A DNA stretch of 64,000 nt from Lactobacillus kimbladii (GCF_014323605.1 NZ_SCMB01000001.1:310001-374000); one strand, 5' to 3'. Positions 15,694-24,825 are shown, numbered from the stretch's first letter. Translations and numbers: made by a program. Notes: generated by a model from the letters alone, not told the origin.

Positions 15694-17508
15694 ATGAAAC
15701 TTGCTAATATTAGAAATTTTGCCATAATTGCTCATATTGATCATGGTAAATCAACATTAGCTGACAGAATTATGGAACAAACTGATACTGTGAGCAAAAG
15801 ACAGTTAAGTGACCAACTTTTGGACAGCATGGAAGTTGAGCAGGCGCATGGCGTGACAGTCAAATCAAGATCAGTGCGTAACTTTTATCAAGCGGATAAC
15901 GGTCAGGAATACGAATACAATTTAATCGATACTCCAGGGCACGTTGATTTTTCTTACGAAGTTTCTAAAAGTCTGGCTGCAAGTGATGGTGCTATTTTAC
16001 TGGTCGACGCAACTCAAGGTGTACAAGCACAAACCGTAGCCAATTTGCGTTTAGCTTTAAAACATAATCTGACTATCATTCCGGTGATTAACAAAATTGA
16101 CAATGCAGCGGCAGACGTAGAGGCAACAGAGGCACAAATACGTGCCTTAAGACCAGAATTTGCAGATGCGGATATTTTAAAAATTTCTGCTAAAACAGGA
16201 GAAAATATTCATCAAGTTTTAGAAGCAATTTATCAAAAAATTCCAGCCCCTCAGGGAAAACCCGATGCAGCACTTAAGGCACTGATTTTTGACTCACAGT
16301 ATGATTCATATCAGGGAATTATCGCGGATGTCAGACTAATTGATGGTCAGTTAAAGAACCAGCAAAAATTGCAGCTAATGCAGGGCGGCAGCAAGTTTAA
16401 TGCGCAAGCAATAGGGATTTTCACTCCAAACATGCAGCCGGTAAAGGAATTAAATGCGGGAGAAGTCGGCTATATTGTGACTGGAATTAAAGATGTTGCC
16501 AGTGTCCAGGTTGGCGATACCTTAACCACTGCAGAAAATCCTACTAGAAATGCCATTCCCCACTTTAAGCCAGCGCAATCAATGGTTTATGCCGGTTTTT
16601 ATCCTAAGGGAGATACCAGTTATGAAGCCTTAAAACAAGCTATTAGTAAGCTGGCTCTAAATGATTCCGCTTTTCATTACGCTCCCGAACAGTCTGAAGC
16701 TCTTGATGCTGGCTTTCGCTGCGGTTTCTTAGGCATTTTTCACTTGCAAATAATCCAGGAACGACTGCGCGATGAATATCATGTGGAAGTATTAACCACT
16801 GCACCGAATGCAACCTATCATGTTTATCTCAAGCAGCCTCAGCCTAAGCAGGAATACCTCATAATCACCAATCCAGCGAAATTTCCTGACTTTTCTGAGA
16901 TTGATTACGTCACTGAATCTTATGTCAAAGCAGTCATTACAACGCCCAATGAATATTTAGGTGCAGTCATGAAATTATGTGACCAGCATTTTGGAGAGAT
17001 GATTGACTTGGACAATCAACAAGATTTAGTCACATTGACATACAAATTGCCTGTTTCTGAAATTGCCTATGACTTTTTCAACAGCTTAAAATCAATTACT
17101 CATGGCTTTGCTACACTTGATACCGAATTTCTGGATTACGAACTGGTTGATGTAGTCAAAATTCAAATTCAGATCAACTATGCCGTTGTTGATGCTCTCG
17201 ACATTATTGTGCCACGTCAAAAAGCCGATTTGATCGCCCATAAGTTAGTTAAAAAATTGAAATATACTGTGCCGCGTCATCTATACCCGATGCCTGTGCA
17301 AGCAATGGTGGAAAACAAATCAATTGCGAGAGTTGACGTGCCGCCTTTACGCAAAAATGCGGCTGTGAACGGTGAAAAAAGAAGCATCTCGAAAAAGCAA
17401 CAACTTTTACGCAGACAAAGTTTAAATAAAAGACAAGCTGTTAAAAGCGACATTAAGTTGCCCCAAAGCGTCTTCGATGCAATTTTAAACATTAATGAAC
17501 CGGATTAA
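15694..17508 (+). CDS. Second LepA/elongation factor 4-like GTPase paralogue
   Basis: The 604-residue translational GTPase has LepA architecture: G1 AHIDHGKST at 13-21, G2 Thr near 55, G3 DTPGH at 79-83, G4 NKID at 133-136, G5 SAK, domain II, the EF-G-like domains and the LepA-specific C-terminal part ending PRQKADL..KLKYTVPRHLYP. Switch I reads EQAHGVTVKSRSV rather than the RERGITIK of standard LepA, so it is a divergent paralogue. A housekeeping lepA is expected elsewhere in the chromosome. EF-4 acts on stalled or mis-translocated ribosomes. Being the only target of an adjacent TetR repressor suggests that this copy is induced by a signal, perhaps an antibiotic or stress. Confidence 0.85.
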   Translation: MKLANIRNFAIIAHIDHGKSTLADRIMEQTDTVSKRQLSDQLLDSMEVEQAHGVTVKSRSVRNFYQADNGQEYEYNLIDTPGHVDFSYEVSKSLAASDGAILLVDATQGVQAQTVANLRLALKHNLTIIPVINKIDNAAADVEATEAQIRALRPEFADADILKISAKTGENIHQVLEAIYQKIPAPQGKPDAALKALIFDSQYDSYQGIIADVRLIDGQLKNQQKLQLMQGGSKFNAQAIGIFTPNMQPVKELNAGEVGYIVTGIKDVASVQVGDTLTTAENPTRNAIPHFKPAQSMVYAGFYPKGDTSYEALKQAISKLALNDSAFHYAPEQSEALDAGFRCGFLGIFHLQIIQERLRDEYHVEVLTTAPNATYHVYLKQPQPKQEYLIITNPAKFPDFSEIDYVTESYVKAVITTPNEYLGAVMKLCDQHFGEMIDLDNQQDLVTLTYKLPVSEIAYDFFNSLKSITHGFATLDTEFLDYELVDVVKIQIQINYAVVDALDIIVPRQKADLIAHKLVKKLKYTVPRHLYPMPVQAMVENKSIARVDVPPLRKNAAVNGEKRSISKKQQLLRRQSLNKRQAVKSDIKLPQSVFDAILNINEPD

Positions 17509-17646
17509 GAACTTGAGGCAAATAAAAGGCGAGAAGATATATCTTTCTGGTTTTCTATAGATTAAAGTTTCATCAAAATATACTGAGTTACAGTGACAGC
17601 ACTTAACATTTTTGTAACAAGTAACAACTTAGTTGCAAGTACTAAA

Positions 17647-17677
17647 AAAATTCCTAACTGTGAAAGTTAGGAATTTT
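17647..17677. terminator. Bidirectional terminator between lepA paralogue and gpmA
   Basis: A 13-bp perfect stem (AAAATTCCTAACT / AGTTAGGAATTTT) with a 5-base loop and A/T runs on both sides lies between convergent genes. Confidence 0.9.
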
Positions 17678-17693
17678 ATTTTTTAACTTAAAA

Positions 17694-18386
17694 TTAGTCG
17701 TCTAATTTTTCTTTGTTAGTGACATTCAACTTGTCGTCAAAGGTGTAAACTACTGGTTCACCGGTCTTCATTTCCAAGTTCATAATATCAGCATCAGAAA
17801 TGTTTTCGATGTACTTAGTCAAGGCACGAAGTGAATTACCGTGAGCTGCAATAATAACGTTCTTGCCAGCTAACAAGTCTGGAGCAATGTGGTCTTCCCA
17901 GAAAGGCATAACTCTTTCCAAACAAACCTTTAGGTTTTCAGTCCGAGGAATGATGTGTGGATCAAGATCGGCATAACGACGATCATGAACTTGGCTGTAT
18001 TTAGAGTCATCCTCAATCTTTGGTGGCAAAACATCATATGAACGACGCCAAATGTGAACTTGCTCATCACCGTATTTGTCAGCAGTAGCTTTCTTGTTTA
18101 AGCCTTGCAAGCCACCGTAATGACGTTCGTTTAATCTCCAGCTCTTAGTTTCCGGAACCCAAAGTTGGCCGCTTTCTTCCAAAGCATAGTGTAGAGTCTT
18201 AATGGCACGAGTTAAAACAGATGTATAAGCTTGATCGAACTGCAGACCATGTTCCTTAATTAACTTACCTGCGTTCTTTGCTTCTTCAACGCCTTTTTCT
18301 GATAAATCTACATCAATCCAACCAGTAAATTTATTTTCAAGGTTCCATTCACTTTGTCCGTGACGGATCAAAACTAATTTTGACAT
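17694..18386 (-). CDS. gpmA: 2,3-bisphosphoglycerate-dependent phosphoglycerate mutase
   Basis: The 230-residue glycolytic enzyme interconverts 3- and 2-phosphoglycerate. The phospho-histidine motif [10 protein letters not shown] is at 6-15, the signature [12 protein letters not shown] is near 89-100, and AHGNSLRAL holds the second catalytic His. The length is standard. The start ATG 18384-18386 has AAAGGAG upstream. It is monocistronic, facing the lepA paralogue across a shared terminator. Confidence 0.96.
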   Translation of the reverse strand: MSKLVLIRHGQSEWNLENKFTGWIDVDLSEKGVEEAKNAGKLIKEHGLQFDQAYTSVLTRAIKTLHYALEESGQLWVPETKSWRLNERHYGGLQGLNKKATADKYGDEQVHIWRRSYDVLPPKIEDDSKYSQVHDRRYADLDPHIIPRTENLKVCLERVMPFWEDHIAPDLLAGKNVIIAAHGNSLRALTKYIENISDADIMNLEMKTGEPVVYTFDDKLNVTNKEKLDD

Positions 18387-18544
18387 GAAATATCTCCTTT
18401 GCAAATTAAATGTTTCACTTACTATTTTACACATTTACATTTTGTTTTCATAGGGTTTAGGACTAAAAATCATTTTTAAAATCCAAGTTTTACGATACAA
18501 TAGATATAATGATGATTATAAGAAAAGAGAATACCTAACTCACT

Positions 18545-19342
18545 ATGAAATTCAAAAAATTATTAATGGGCTTGAGCTTAGTTGCAGCGCTTGCTGCAGG
18601 CGGATGCTCCAAGCAGAAAAAGCAAAGCGAACCCATTCTAACTAAAAGCCAAGTAATCAAATGTTCACAGAAATCATTTAAGAGTGGACAAGCCAAGCAG
18701 GTCGTAACCTTAGGAACCGATACTTCCAAGCAAATTGTTACTACAACTGCTGTTTTTGGTGGCAACCCTACTGTATTTCAACTTAACTACCAAACTCAAG
18801 CCAAAGGTAAAACACAATCTTCGCAAGAGTGGGTTGATAATTCCAATCACGTTTATATTAACGGCTCAAGTGACTGGTATAAAGCGGATTTTAACAAATT
18901 AACCGGGCACTCTTACGCTGATTTACTCGATTCTATAGTTAATAATTCAATGTTAATGGATCCACCTAAGGCTCTTACTAACGCTTATAAAATGACTAGA
19001 AAAGGTCACACTTATACTTTAAAAGCGAACATCACAGACCAGAAAACGATGAAAGATGCATTAGATCCGATATTTACCACCAATACTCAAAGCCCTAAGC
19101 AAAAAACCATCTATCATAAATTAGTCAAAATGGGCAAAATTAAAGGTATGACTGCAAAACTTGTGGTTAAAAATAAAAAGATGTATAGCTTTCAATATCT
19201 AGTTAAAATTAGAGTAAATAAATTAATGCAATTCAGCGCTGGACAAAGTTATGGCAACATGGGCAGCAAAGACTTCTTAAAGATACCTACCAATGCCCTT
19301 AATGCTAAACCACTGCCTAAAACCAACAAAAAGAAAAAATAA
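18545..19342 (+). CDS. Lipoprotein of unknown function (paralogue of the protein at 19681-20451)
   Basis: The 265-residue protein has a lipoprotein signal: positive N-terminus, hydrophobic stretch and lipobox LAAGGC with the modified Cys near 21. The mature part is Lys-rich and contains SQEWVDNSNHVYINGSSDWYK and a C-terminal pattern also present in the next exported protein, so the two are related. It resembles the LolA-fold DUF6612-type lipoproteins of Firmicutes, but I cannot confirm this. The role is unknown. The ribosome site is weak (AAAAGAG). Confidence 0.75.
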   Translation: MKFKKLLMGLSLVAALAAGGCSKQKKQSEPILTKSQVIKCSQKSFKSGQAKQVVTLGTDTSKQIVTTTAVFGGNPTVFQLNYQTQAKGKTQSSQEWVDNSNHVYINGSSDWYKADFNKLTGHSYADLLDSIVNNSMLMDPPKALTNAYKMTRKGHTYTLKANITDQKTMKDALDPIFTTNTQSPKQKTIYHKLVKMGKIKGMTAKLVVKNKKMYSFQYLVKIRVNKLMQFSAGQSYGNMGSKDFLKIPTNALNAKPLPKTNKKKK

Positions 19343-19353
19343 TTTTAAATCAT

Positions 19354-19386
19354 AGCCTCGAAACTAAAACTTTCGGGGCTTTTATT
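19354..19386 (+). terminator. Terminator of the lipoprotein gene
   Basis: AGCCTCGAAA pairs with TTTCGGGGCT (one G-T pair) and a T-run follows. Confidence 0.82.
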
Positions 19387-19510
19387 TGTGTAAGACTTCT
19401 AAGATAATTCTTTGACCAGAGACAAAACCAAGACTTGCAAATTTAGGATTAATTAATTCATCAAAAACCTGTTTTTTTAAGCCTAATTTATGTAAAAAAT
19501 TAAAAAATCA
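19382..19510 (-). pseudogene. 3' remnant of an unidentified gene
   Basis: An open frame of about 43 codons has protein-like composition (KKQVFDELINPKFASLGF, then SGQRIILEVLHK and a stop) but no start or ribosome site, and stops occur just upstream. It occupies most of the 338-base gap between the two exported-protein genes. I do not recognise the family. Confidence 0.35.
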
Positions 19511-19680
19511 TACTCTGATTAATGTACAAAACAATTTCTTATCATTTTTAAACTCTATTGCGTCAATGATGCAATTGTTACGCTGAAAAAAAATCGGACA
19601 AGTTTTTATATCAACTTAACTAAAAATGCTATATAATTTCCTTAAGGTAAAATAAAAATATTAAAAAGGAGATGTCCACA

Positions 19681-20451
19681 ATGAAATTGAAGAAATTTTT
19701 GACGGCTATGTTATTGTCTGCCACTTTAGTTGGTGGTGGTCTAACTCATGCAAAAACAGTCGATGCAGCATTATCAAAAAAGCAGGCTATTGCAATTGTT
19801 AAAAAGAAAGAGAGCAACCAAACTAGTGGCCAATATACTACCAGCACAAAGATTAAAAGTGGTAAGCAAAAAATAAATTTCGACTCTCATGGTGCTTTTA
19901 CCACCAAGCCTGAACTAGTTCAAGCCATTACTAAAGTAAAATCTGGCAAACACGCTGAAACAGTAGAGCAATGGATTGATATGGACGCAAAACGTGTCTA
20001 CACCAAAGCAGATGGCAAATGGCAATATACACCTATTGCAGACGCTGATACTGCCAAAACTGATATAAAAAAATATAGTAGCGATCTGAAGAAATTTGCT
20101 AAAAGCATCACTACTGATTTGAGCAAGAATGCCAAACTTAGTCATAAAGATGGAGTTTATACCCTCAAAAGTAATGTCAATATTACTAAGGCAAGTAAAT
20201 TTCTGAACAAAATTTTTAAAGACTATAAGGTAGATCTCAAGTCGTTCAAAAAGCACGTTAAACTCAGCAAGTGTAATGTTACTTTTAAAATCAAAGATAA
20301 AAAAATAACAAGCTCTGCTACTTCTTTTAAAATGAACTACGACAAAAAAATGCCAGCTTCATTCAACTTTAGAATCTTTGGCTTCGGTAATTCCGACTCT
20401 TTGAAGTTACCAGATGAAGTCAAAATCGCCACTCCAGCATCTGCAAACTAA
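19681..20451 (+). CDS. Exported protein of unknown function, related to the upstream lipoprotein
   Basis: The 256-residue protein has a Sec signal peptide (MKLKKFLTAMLLSATLVGGG, cleavage probably after VDAA near 30) and no lipobox Cys, so it is secreted or wall-associated. The mature chain is very Lys/Ser/Thr-rich and shares the pattern EQWIDMDAKRVYTKADGKWQY with the lipoprotein upstream. I chose ATG 19681 because AAAAGGAG lies nine bases ahead; an ATG at 19672 is too close to it. The function is unknown. Confidence 0.75.
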   Translation: MKLKKFLTAMLLSATLVGGGLTHAKTVDAALSKKQAIAIVKKKESNQTSGQYTTSTKIKSGKQKINFDSHGAFTTKPELVQAITKVKSGKHAETVEQWIDMDAKRVYTKADGKWQYTPIADADTAKTDIKKYSSDLKKFAKSITTDLSKNAKLSHKDGVYTLKSNVNITKASKFLNKIFKDYKVDLKSFKKHVKLSKCNVTFKIKDKKITSSATSFKMNYDKKMPASFNFRIFGFGNSDSLKLPDEVKIATPASAN

Positions 20452-20478
20452 TTTGAGCAATAAAGTAAAGGTCTTTAT

Positions 20479-20550
20479 ATGAAAACAACTATTTTTAGTA
20501 AATATTTAACTATCATAATTATGGTGCTTTTAGGTTACTTAATGAGATAA
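20479..20550 (+). CDS. Candidate 23-residue hydrophobic peptide
   Basis: A short frame encodes MKTTIFSKYLTIIIMVLLG and ends YLMR. It has an AAAGG site seven bases upstream and forms one membrane-length helix. It follows the exported protein on the same strand by 28 bases. Such frames can arise by chance, so confidence is low. Confidence 0.3.
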   Translation: MKTTIFSKYLTIIIMVLLGYLMR

Positions 20551-20601
20551 AATGACTATAGAGTCGTTTAAATATTTTCATTAGTAATCGGAGGTCCAAA
20601 A

Positions 20602-21573
20602 ATGAAATTAGGAATTATTGGCAGCGGTAAAATTGTTCACGATTTTTTAACGACTGCTGCTAAAATTAAAGGCCTTGAACTTGCAGCAATATCCACTACT
20701 AAACGTAGTCAGCCTATTGCCAAAAACTTAGCTAAGCAATACAACATTAAAGAGGTATTTGCTGATAACGGGCAGTTGTGTCATGATGAAAATGTCGACA
20801 CAGTTTATGTAGCCGTACCTAATTCTTTACATTATGAAATCGTAAAAGAAGCTCTTCTTGCAGGCAAAAATGTTATTTGTGAAAAACCATATGTAGAAAA
20901 TGTTGCTCAAGCTGAAGAACTTAAAGAATTAGCTGACAAAAAGGATTTAATCATTGTTGAGGCTATCACAAATATTCACTTGCCAAATTTCAAAGCGATT
21001 AAACAACAATTAGCTGAAATTGCACCTATTCACATTATTTCTTTAAACTATACGCAGTATTCCAGTCGCTATGATGATTTTTTGCAAGGCAAAATTGCGC
21101 CTGTATTCGATCCTGCTAAAGATGGTGGAACCCTAACCGATTTGAACATTTACAATATTCACTTAGCTGTTGGTTTGTTTGGTGAGCCGGAAAAAGTGCA
21201 ATATTATCCAGTAATGCAAAAACAAGTTGATACTTCAGGCATACTTAATTTAGTTTATCCTGATAAACAAGCAGTTTTAATTGCCGCAAAAGACAGTTAT
21301 ACTACTCCAAGATCGTTTATTGAAGGTGAAAAAGGAACTATCTATTTTGATGGTTCAACTGGTGTTATTAAAAATTTCACGGTTGAACACAGAAACGGTG
21401 ATGACAGTGAGTTCAACTTTAACGAGTTTGACCACCGAATGGCAAGTGAGTTTACGGATTTTGTGAAAATTATTGATACCCACGATACACAGAAAGCTAA
21501 TGATTTATACGAGCATAGCATAGCTGTCATGGATGTATTAGCCAAAGCAAAGCAGTCTGTTTCTAATAATTAA
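20602..21573 (+). CDS. Gfo/Idh/MocA-family NAD(P)-dependent oxidoreductase
   Basis: The 323-residue protein has an N-terminal Rossmann fold (GIIGSGKIV at 3-11), the family motif CEKPYVENV near 93 with the catalytic Lys of the EKP motif, and a C-terminal alpha/beta substrate domain. Family members oxidise or reduce sugars, inositols or other polyols. No sugar transporter or kinase is adjacent, so the substrate is open. AGGAGG lies eight bases before the start. A terminator follows. Confidence 0.9.
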   Translation: MKLGIIGSGKIVHDFLTTAAKIKGLELAAISTTKRSQPIAKNLAKQYNIKEVFADNGQLCHDENVDTVYVAVPNSLHYEIVKEALLAGKNVICEKPYVENVAQAEELKELADKKDLIIVEAITNIHLPNFKAIKQQLAEIAPIHIISLNYTQYSSRYDDFLQGKIAPVFDPAKDGGTLTDLNIYNIHLAVGLFGEPEKVQYYPVMQKQVDTSGILNLVYPDKQAVLIAAKDSYTTPRSFIEGEKGTIYFDGSTGVIKNFTVEHRNGDDSEFNFNEFDHRMASEFTDFVKIIDTHDTQKANDLYEHSIAVMDVLAKAKQSVSNN

Positions 21574-21584
21574 TATTATTAACT

Positions 21585-21628
21585 AAAAAACGCAATCAGT
21601 TCTCCAGTTGAGAAAGTTGCGTTTTTTT
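21585..21628 (+). terminator. Terminator of the oxidoreductase gene
   Basis: AAAAAACGCAA pairs with TTGCGTTTTTT, with an inner TTCTC/GAGAA helix. Confidence 0.85.
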
Positions 21629-21636
21629 GTATCAAA

Positions 21637-21704
21637 AAAGAGGTCAGAGAATTTTGAAAAAACCTGTAAAAGCAATTTTTTCAAAAAACATCAAAGACCT
21701 CTTT
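21637..21704 (-). terminator. Terminator of the SLAP repeat protein gene
   Basis: A long two-part hairpin has outer AAAGAGGTC/GACCTCTTT arms and inner TTTTGAAAAAA/TTTTTTCAAAA arms, with a T-run on the minus strand. Confidence 0.8.
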
Positions 21705-21763
21705 ATCTTTTATATTAAATTTACTCAATAATTTAATATAAAAAGCAAATTAATGATTACTCA

Positions 21764-22594
21764 TTACTTTGAAGGGGTTGAGCTAGCTGAACCGTTGGAT
21801 CCGGTTGAACCAGTTGAACTGTTGGAACCAGTAGAACCGTTGGATCCGGTTGAACCAGTTGAGCTGTTGGAACCAGTAGAACCGTTAGATCCGTTGGAAC
21901 CTGTTGAACTTGTCGAGCCGTTAGATCCGTTGGAACCTGTTGAACTTGTCGAGCCATTAGATCCGTTGGAACCTGTTGAACTTGTCGAGCCATTAGATCC
22001 GTTGGAACCTGTTGAACTTGTCGAGCCATTAGATCCGTTGGAACCTGTTGAACTTGTCGAGCCGTTAGAACCAGTTGATGGGGTTGAAGTCTTCTTCTTA
22101 GCTAAAGCACTTGCCTTAATGTATCCTGCTGAAGTTGAGTAGTATTTCTTGCCCTTAATGGTAACAGCTGCACCAAATACAGTTACTTTTTGGCCCTTAC
22201 GAACTTTACCGTTCTTCAAAGCCTTGCCACTCCTAGTAACCAAAACAGTATTCTTAGCTACTTTAGCAGCCTTACCATTAACATTAACAGCCTTGATGTA
22301 TTGGTTCTTTCCAACTTTGTAGTACTTCTTGCCCTTAACAGTCTTTTTGCCAAGAACAGTTACTTTTTGACCAACCTTAAGTGTCTTCTTAGTCTTAACT
22401 AATTTTTTGCCCTTAAGTTTGTAAACAGCAGAATTAGCACCGACTTTCTTGGTCTTAGCGGCCTTCTTAGCTGCACTAACTTCAGTTGGGACACTACTTA
22501 GAGCGTTAGTAGGTAACTGATTAACATTAACAGCTAATAATGATGCACCAGCTACTGAAACTATCATTTTCTTATAAAAACTATTTTTACTCAT
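21764..22594 (-). CDS. Secreted SLAP-domain protein with Gly/Ser/Thr/Asn repeat tail
   Basis: The 276-residue protein has a Sec signal (MSKNSFYKKMIVSVAGASLLA) and two SLAP-type wall-binding modules at about 50-105 and 105-165 (patterns AVYKLKGKKLVKTKKTLKVG and KGKKYYKVGKNQYIKAVNV). A low-complexity tail of about 105 residues is built of S, T, G and N repeats and ends in SASSTPSK. SLAP modules bind lactobacillus cell-wall polymers non-covalently. The Ser/Thr-rich tail is a candidate for O-glycosylation or a flexible spacer. Usually the wall-binding modules are C-terminal; here they precede the tail. The 5' leader shares a motif with the S-layer gene. Confidence 0.83.
   Translation of the reverse strand: MSKNSFYKKMIVSVAGASLLAVNVNQLPTNALSSVPTEVSAAKKAAKTKKVGANSAVYKLKGKKLVKTKKTLKVGQKVTVLGKKTVKGKKYYKVGKNQYIKAVNVNGKAAKVAKNTVLVTRSGKALKNGKVRKGQKVTVFGAAVTIKGKKYYSTSAGYIKASALAKKKTSTPSTGSNGSTSSTGSNGSNGSTSSTGSNGSNGSTSSTGSNGSNGSTSSTGSNGSNGSTSSTGSNGSNGSTGSNSSTGSTGSNGSTGSNSSTGSTGSNGSASSTPSK
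21794..21883. repeat. 45-bp tandem repeat, two copies, inside the SLAP protein gene
   Basis: Two nearly identical 45-bp units start at 21794 and 21839 and encode 15-residue Gly/Ser/Thr/Asn units at the protein's C-terminal end. Confidence 0.85.
21885..22064. repeat. 36-bp tandem repeat, five copies, inside the SLAP protein gene
   Basis: TTAGATCC recurs at 21885, 21921, 21957, 21993 and 22029. The units are identical except for an A/G at the end, and each encodes a 12-residue SSTGSNGSNGST-type unit. Near identity suggests recent expansion and likely length variation between strains. Confidence 0.92.
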
Positions 22595-22885
22595 TTTTTT
22601 GAGCCTTCCTTTTTCATTGACAAATTCGACGCCCCTAGCTAAACAGACTTAAGAACGCTATAACTCTTACTGAGTTACATAGGATTAATTTTAGCACTAT
22701 AAACATCCAAAAAAAAGACTATAGTTTTAATAAATTATTATTTTTTGTCATACACACTCGCAAAATTTTTTCTAATTTTTGCTATTTTTACAGCAAACAT
22801 TTTGTATATTGCAATTAAGCAGTCTGCTTTTTAATAATATCAAATTATCTCCTATACTTTTACAATTTATCAAAATGTGACATAC
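22595..22885 (-). promoter_or_regulatory. Leader/promoter region of the SLAP repeat protein
   Basis: No gene was seen in this AT-rich gap. An AAAGGAAGG ribosome site precedes the start at 22594. A hairpin TAACTC/GAGTTA at 22661-22677 contains TATAACTCTTA (22659-22669), which also occurs in the S-layer leader. I could not fix the -35/-10 boxes. Confidence 0.45.
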
Positions 22886-22925
22886 AAAAAAGACTAACTC
22901 TTATTGTATAGGAAGTTAGTCCTTA
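22886..22925 (-). terminator. Terminator of the CPA2 antiporter gene
   Basis: GACTAACT pairs with AGTTAGTC, and TTTTTT follows on the minus strand. Confidence 0.82.
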
Positions 22926-22995
22926 GTTAAAATTCTAATAAAGTATCCCACATTTAAGTGTTATACCTGCAAACTGTTTTTTTTAATTAACAAAA

Positions 22996-24825
22996 TTACT
23001 TATTGCCTACAACCCTGCGGATACGGTCAGCAACCTGATATTTAGAAGTAAATATCAATTCGTCTCCCATTTCAATAACTGTATGACCATGTGGAACCAG
23101 CCATTCTTGTCCACGACGAATACGGCTGACTGTGATATCACTTGCTATATCCCAATCCATCAATTGACGACCTGAGTACTGCCTATTGCGGACAACAACA
23201 GAATAGACAGCATTTTTGGTATCGCTCATCACATTATAAACAGCAGGCGATTCTATCAGTGCTCGCAGCAATGATGAAGTAACATTGCTTAAATCAAAAA
23301 CTTCCATGCCACTGCTGCGCAATTGCTCGACCTTGGCAATGTCAGCACGTTTTTGACAAATAATAATCCGCTTGAAATTACCCTTAGCTTTTGCCAATTG
23401 CCCCAGTCGCAAATTAGTTTTGTCAGATCTCATAGCTGCAACAAAAATATTCCCGGCAAAAACATCAGATTGACGCAGATTTGCTTCATCCAGTTTTGGT
23501 AATAATTTTAAATCCGGCACACGACTCTTATAAATATTATAGTGTTCACTACTGGTAGTATACATTTGAACTGAATACCAATTATCATGCAAATCAAGCA
23601 TGACTGGAACTGTTAACGCATTGGTGCCTATAATTATAACTTTTTCCTTGATACGATCCTCAGCTTTTAATTTAAATATTGCATTAAAAAGTATCGGGCA
23701 AAAAATGCAAACTATTACAGCGGCTAGAATAAAAACATCAGATTGCAAGCGTGTAATAACATTTAGTTTTCTGGCCACTGCTAAAGTTGGTAAAACAATG
23801 GTGATCGTAGTAGCGGTTAAAAAACCACCCGCAAAACCATTTCTGAAACCAAACTTTCTGGCATAAACTAACGCAACAGGCAATTTTGCCAGAAATAAAA
23901 ACAGAACTAATATTGGTAACAGAATTAAAGAGTTGGGATGTGCCAAAAGTGATCTTAAATTGAGTTTAACTCCCGTCATAATAAAGAAAATAGGAATAAA
24001 GAAGCCGTAACCAATTGAAGTTAGCTTATCAGCAGTTTCCTGACTAGGCTCCAGCAGCTTCATGACAATGCCGGCTAAAAATGCCCCTAAAATATTTTCT
24101 ACCCCGACTCTTTCAGCAACTGTTACTAAAGCAAAAATTAAGAAAAAGGCTAACCGAACATCTAACTGCGTAGTTGACTTGGTCACTTTAACAAACCACA
24201 AATAAGGCTGCTTAAAGTGCCACAACAGTAAAATAGCCACGCCAAAAAGCAAAATAATGAGCCACAATTGTCTAGTATTGCCACCATTAATTGCAGCATA
24301 AACCGTCAGCAGCATCAACGGAATTACTTCTCCTAAAACTGCAGTTAATAAAATCGTCTGACCTATCGGTCTATTTAAAATATCTTTTTCTTTTAAGGTC
24401 GCAATTACTACTCCCAGTGCAATAGTCATGAAAATAATGGTTGCAAGCATCGTATCGCCAAATAAGCCAAACCATTTTAAAACTAATGCTAGGCAAACAG
24501 ATAAAAGGGCCACACCTAAAAATGCTTCTAAAGCAATTTTAAAGGGAGATATCTGATCCGGCTTTTGTTCTTGCTTATGCTTTGGTTTCAACAAATCAAA
24601 GTTGATTTCCATCCCTGACAAAAACAATAGCAAAATGACGCCCAAATTTGATAAAAACGAGAGGTCATGCGTTGGCTGTACAACATCAAACCCACTTGCA
24701 CCAAGAATAATACCAATGATAATTTCTGCAACGGCCGTAGGAACAGCATTTACCTTTAATCGTGCCATTAAAATAGGAACAATTAAGGCAAACAAAACAA
24801 CTAGGAATAAAGACAACTGGGCCAA
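22996..24825 (-). CDS. CPA2-family monovalent cation/proton antiporter with RCK domains
   Basis: The protein is about 609 residues. It has twelve or so membrane helices with GIILGASGFD and GIVMKLLEPSQ typical of the Na_H_Exchanger fold, then a cytosolic part with an RCK_N-like Rossmann segment (KVIIIGTNALTVPVMLDL) and an RCK_C domain at the end (ISRIRRGQEWLVPHG-like, GDELIFTSKYQVADRI). This is the KefB/KhaP layout for K+/H+ or Na+/H+ exchange gated by a ligand. I place the start at TTG 24823-24825 because GGAGG lies eight bases upstream. An upstream ATG at 24972 overlaps the preceding gene's terminator. Confidence 0.87.
   Translation of the reverse strand: MAQLSLFLVVLFALIVPILMARLKVNAVPTAVAEIIIGIILGASGFDVVQPTHDLSFLSNLGVILLLFLSGMEINFDLLKPKHKQEQKPDQISPFKIALEAFLGVALLSVCLALVLKWFGLFGDTMLATIIFMTIALGVVIATLKEKDILNRPIGQTILLTAVLGEVIPLMLLTVYAAINGGNTRQLWLIILLFGVAILLLWHFKQPYLWFVKVTKSTTQLDVRLAFFLIFALVTVAERVGVENILGAFLAGIVMKLLEPSQETADKLTSIGYGFFIPIFFIMTGVKLNLRSLLAHPNSLILLPILVLFLFLAKLPVALVYARKFGFRNGFAGGFLTATTITIVLPTLAVARKLNVITRLQSDVFILAAVIVCIFCPILFNAIFKLKAEDRIKEKVIIIGTNALTVPVMLDLHDNWYSVQMYTTSSEHYNIYKSRVPDLKLLPKLDEANLRQSDVFAGNIFVAAMRSDKTNLRLGQLAKAKGNFKRIIICQKRADIAKVEQLRSSGMEVFDLSNVTSSLLRALIESPAVYNVMSDTKNAVYSVVVRNRQYSGRQLMDWDIASDITVSRIRRGQEWLVPHGHTVIEMGDELIFTSKYQVADRIRRVVGNK

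Noticed and set aside
21885-22064. Regular 36-bp repeats looking like a CRISPR array
   Set aside because: Units are contiguous with no spacers and lie in frame inside a secreted protein gene.
21753-22142. Plus-strand acidic repeat protein opposite the SLAP gene
   Set aside because: The opposite strand of in-frame Ser/Gly/Thr repeats stays open by composition; no signal, start site or promoter supports it.
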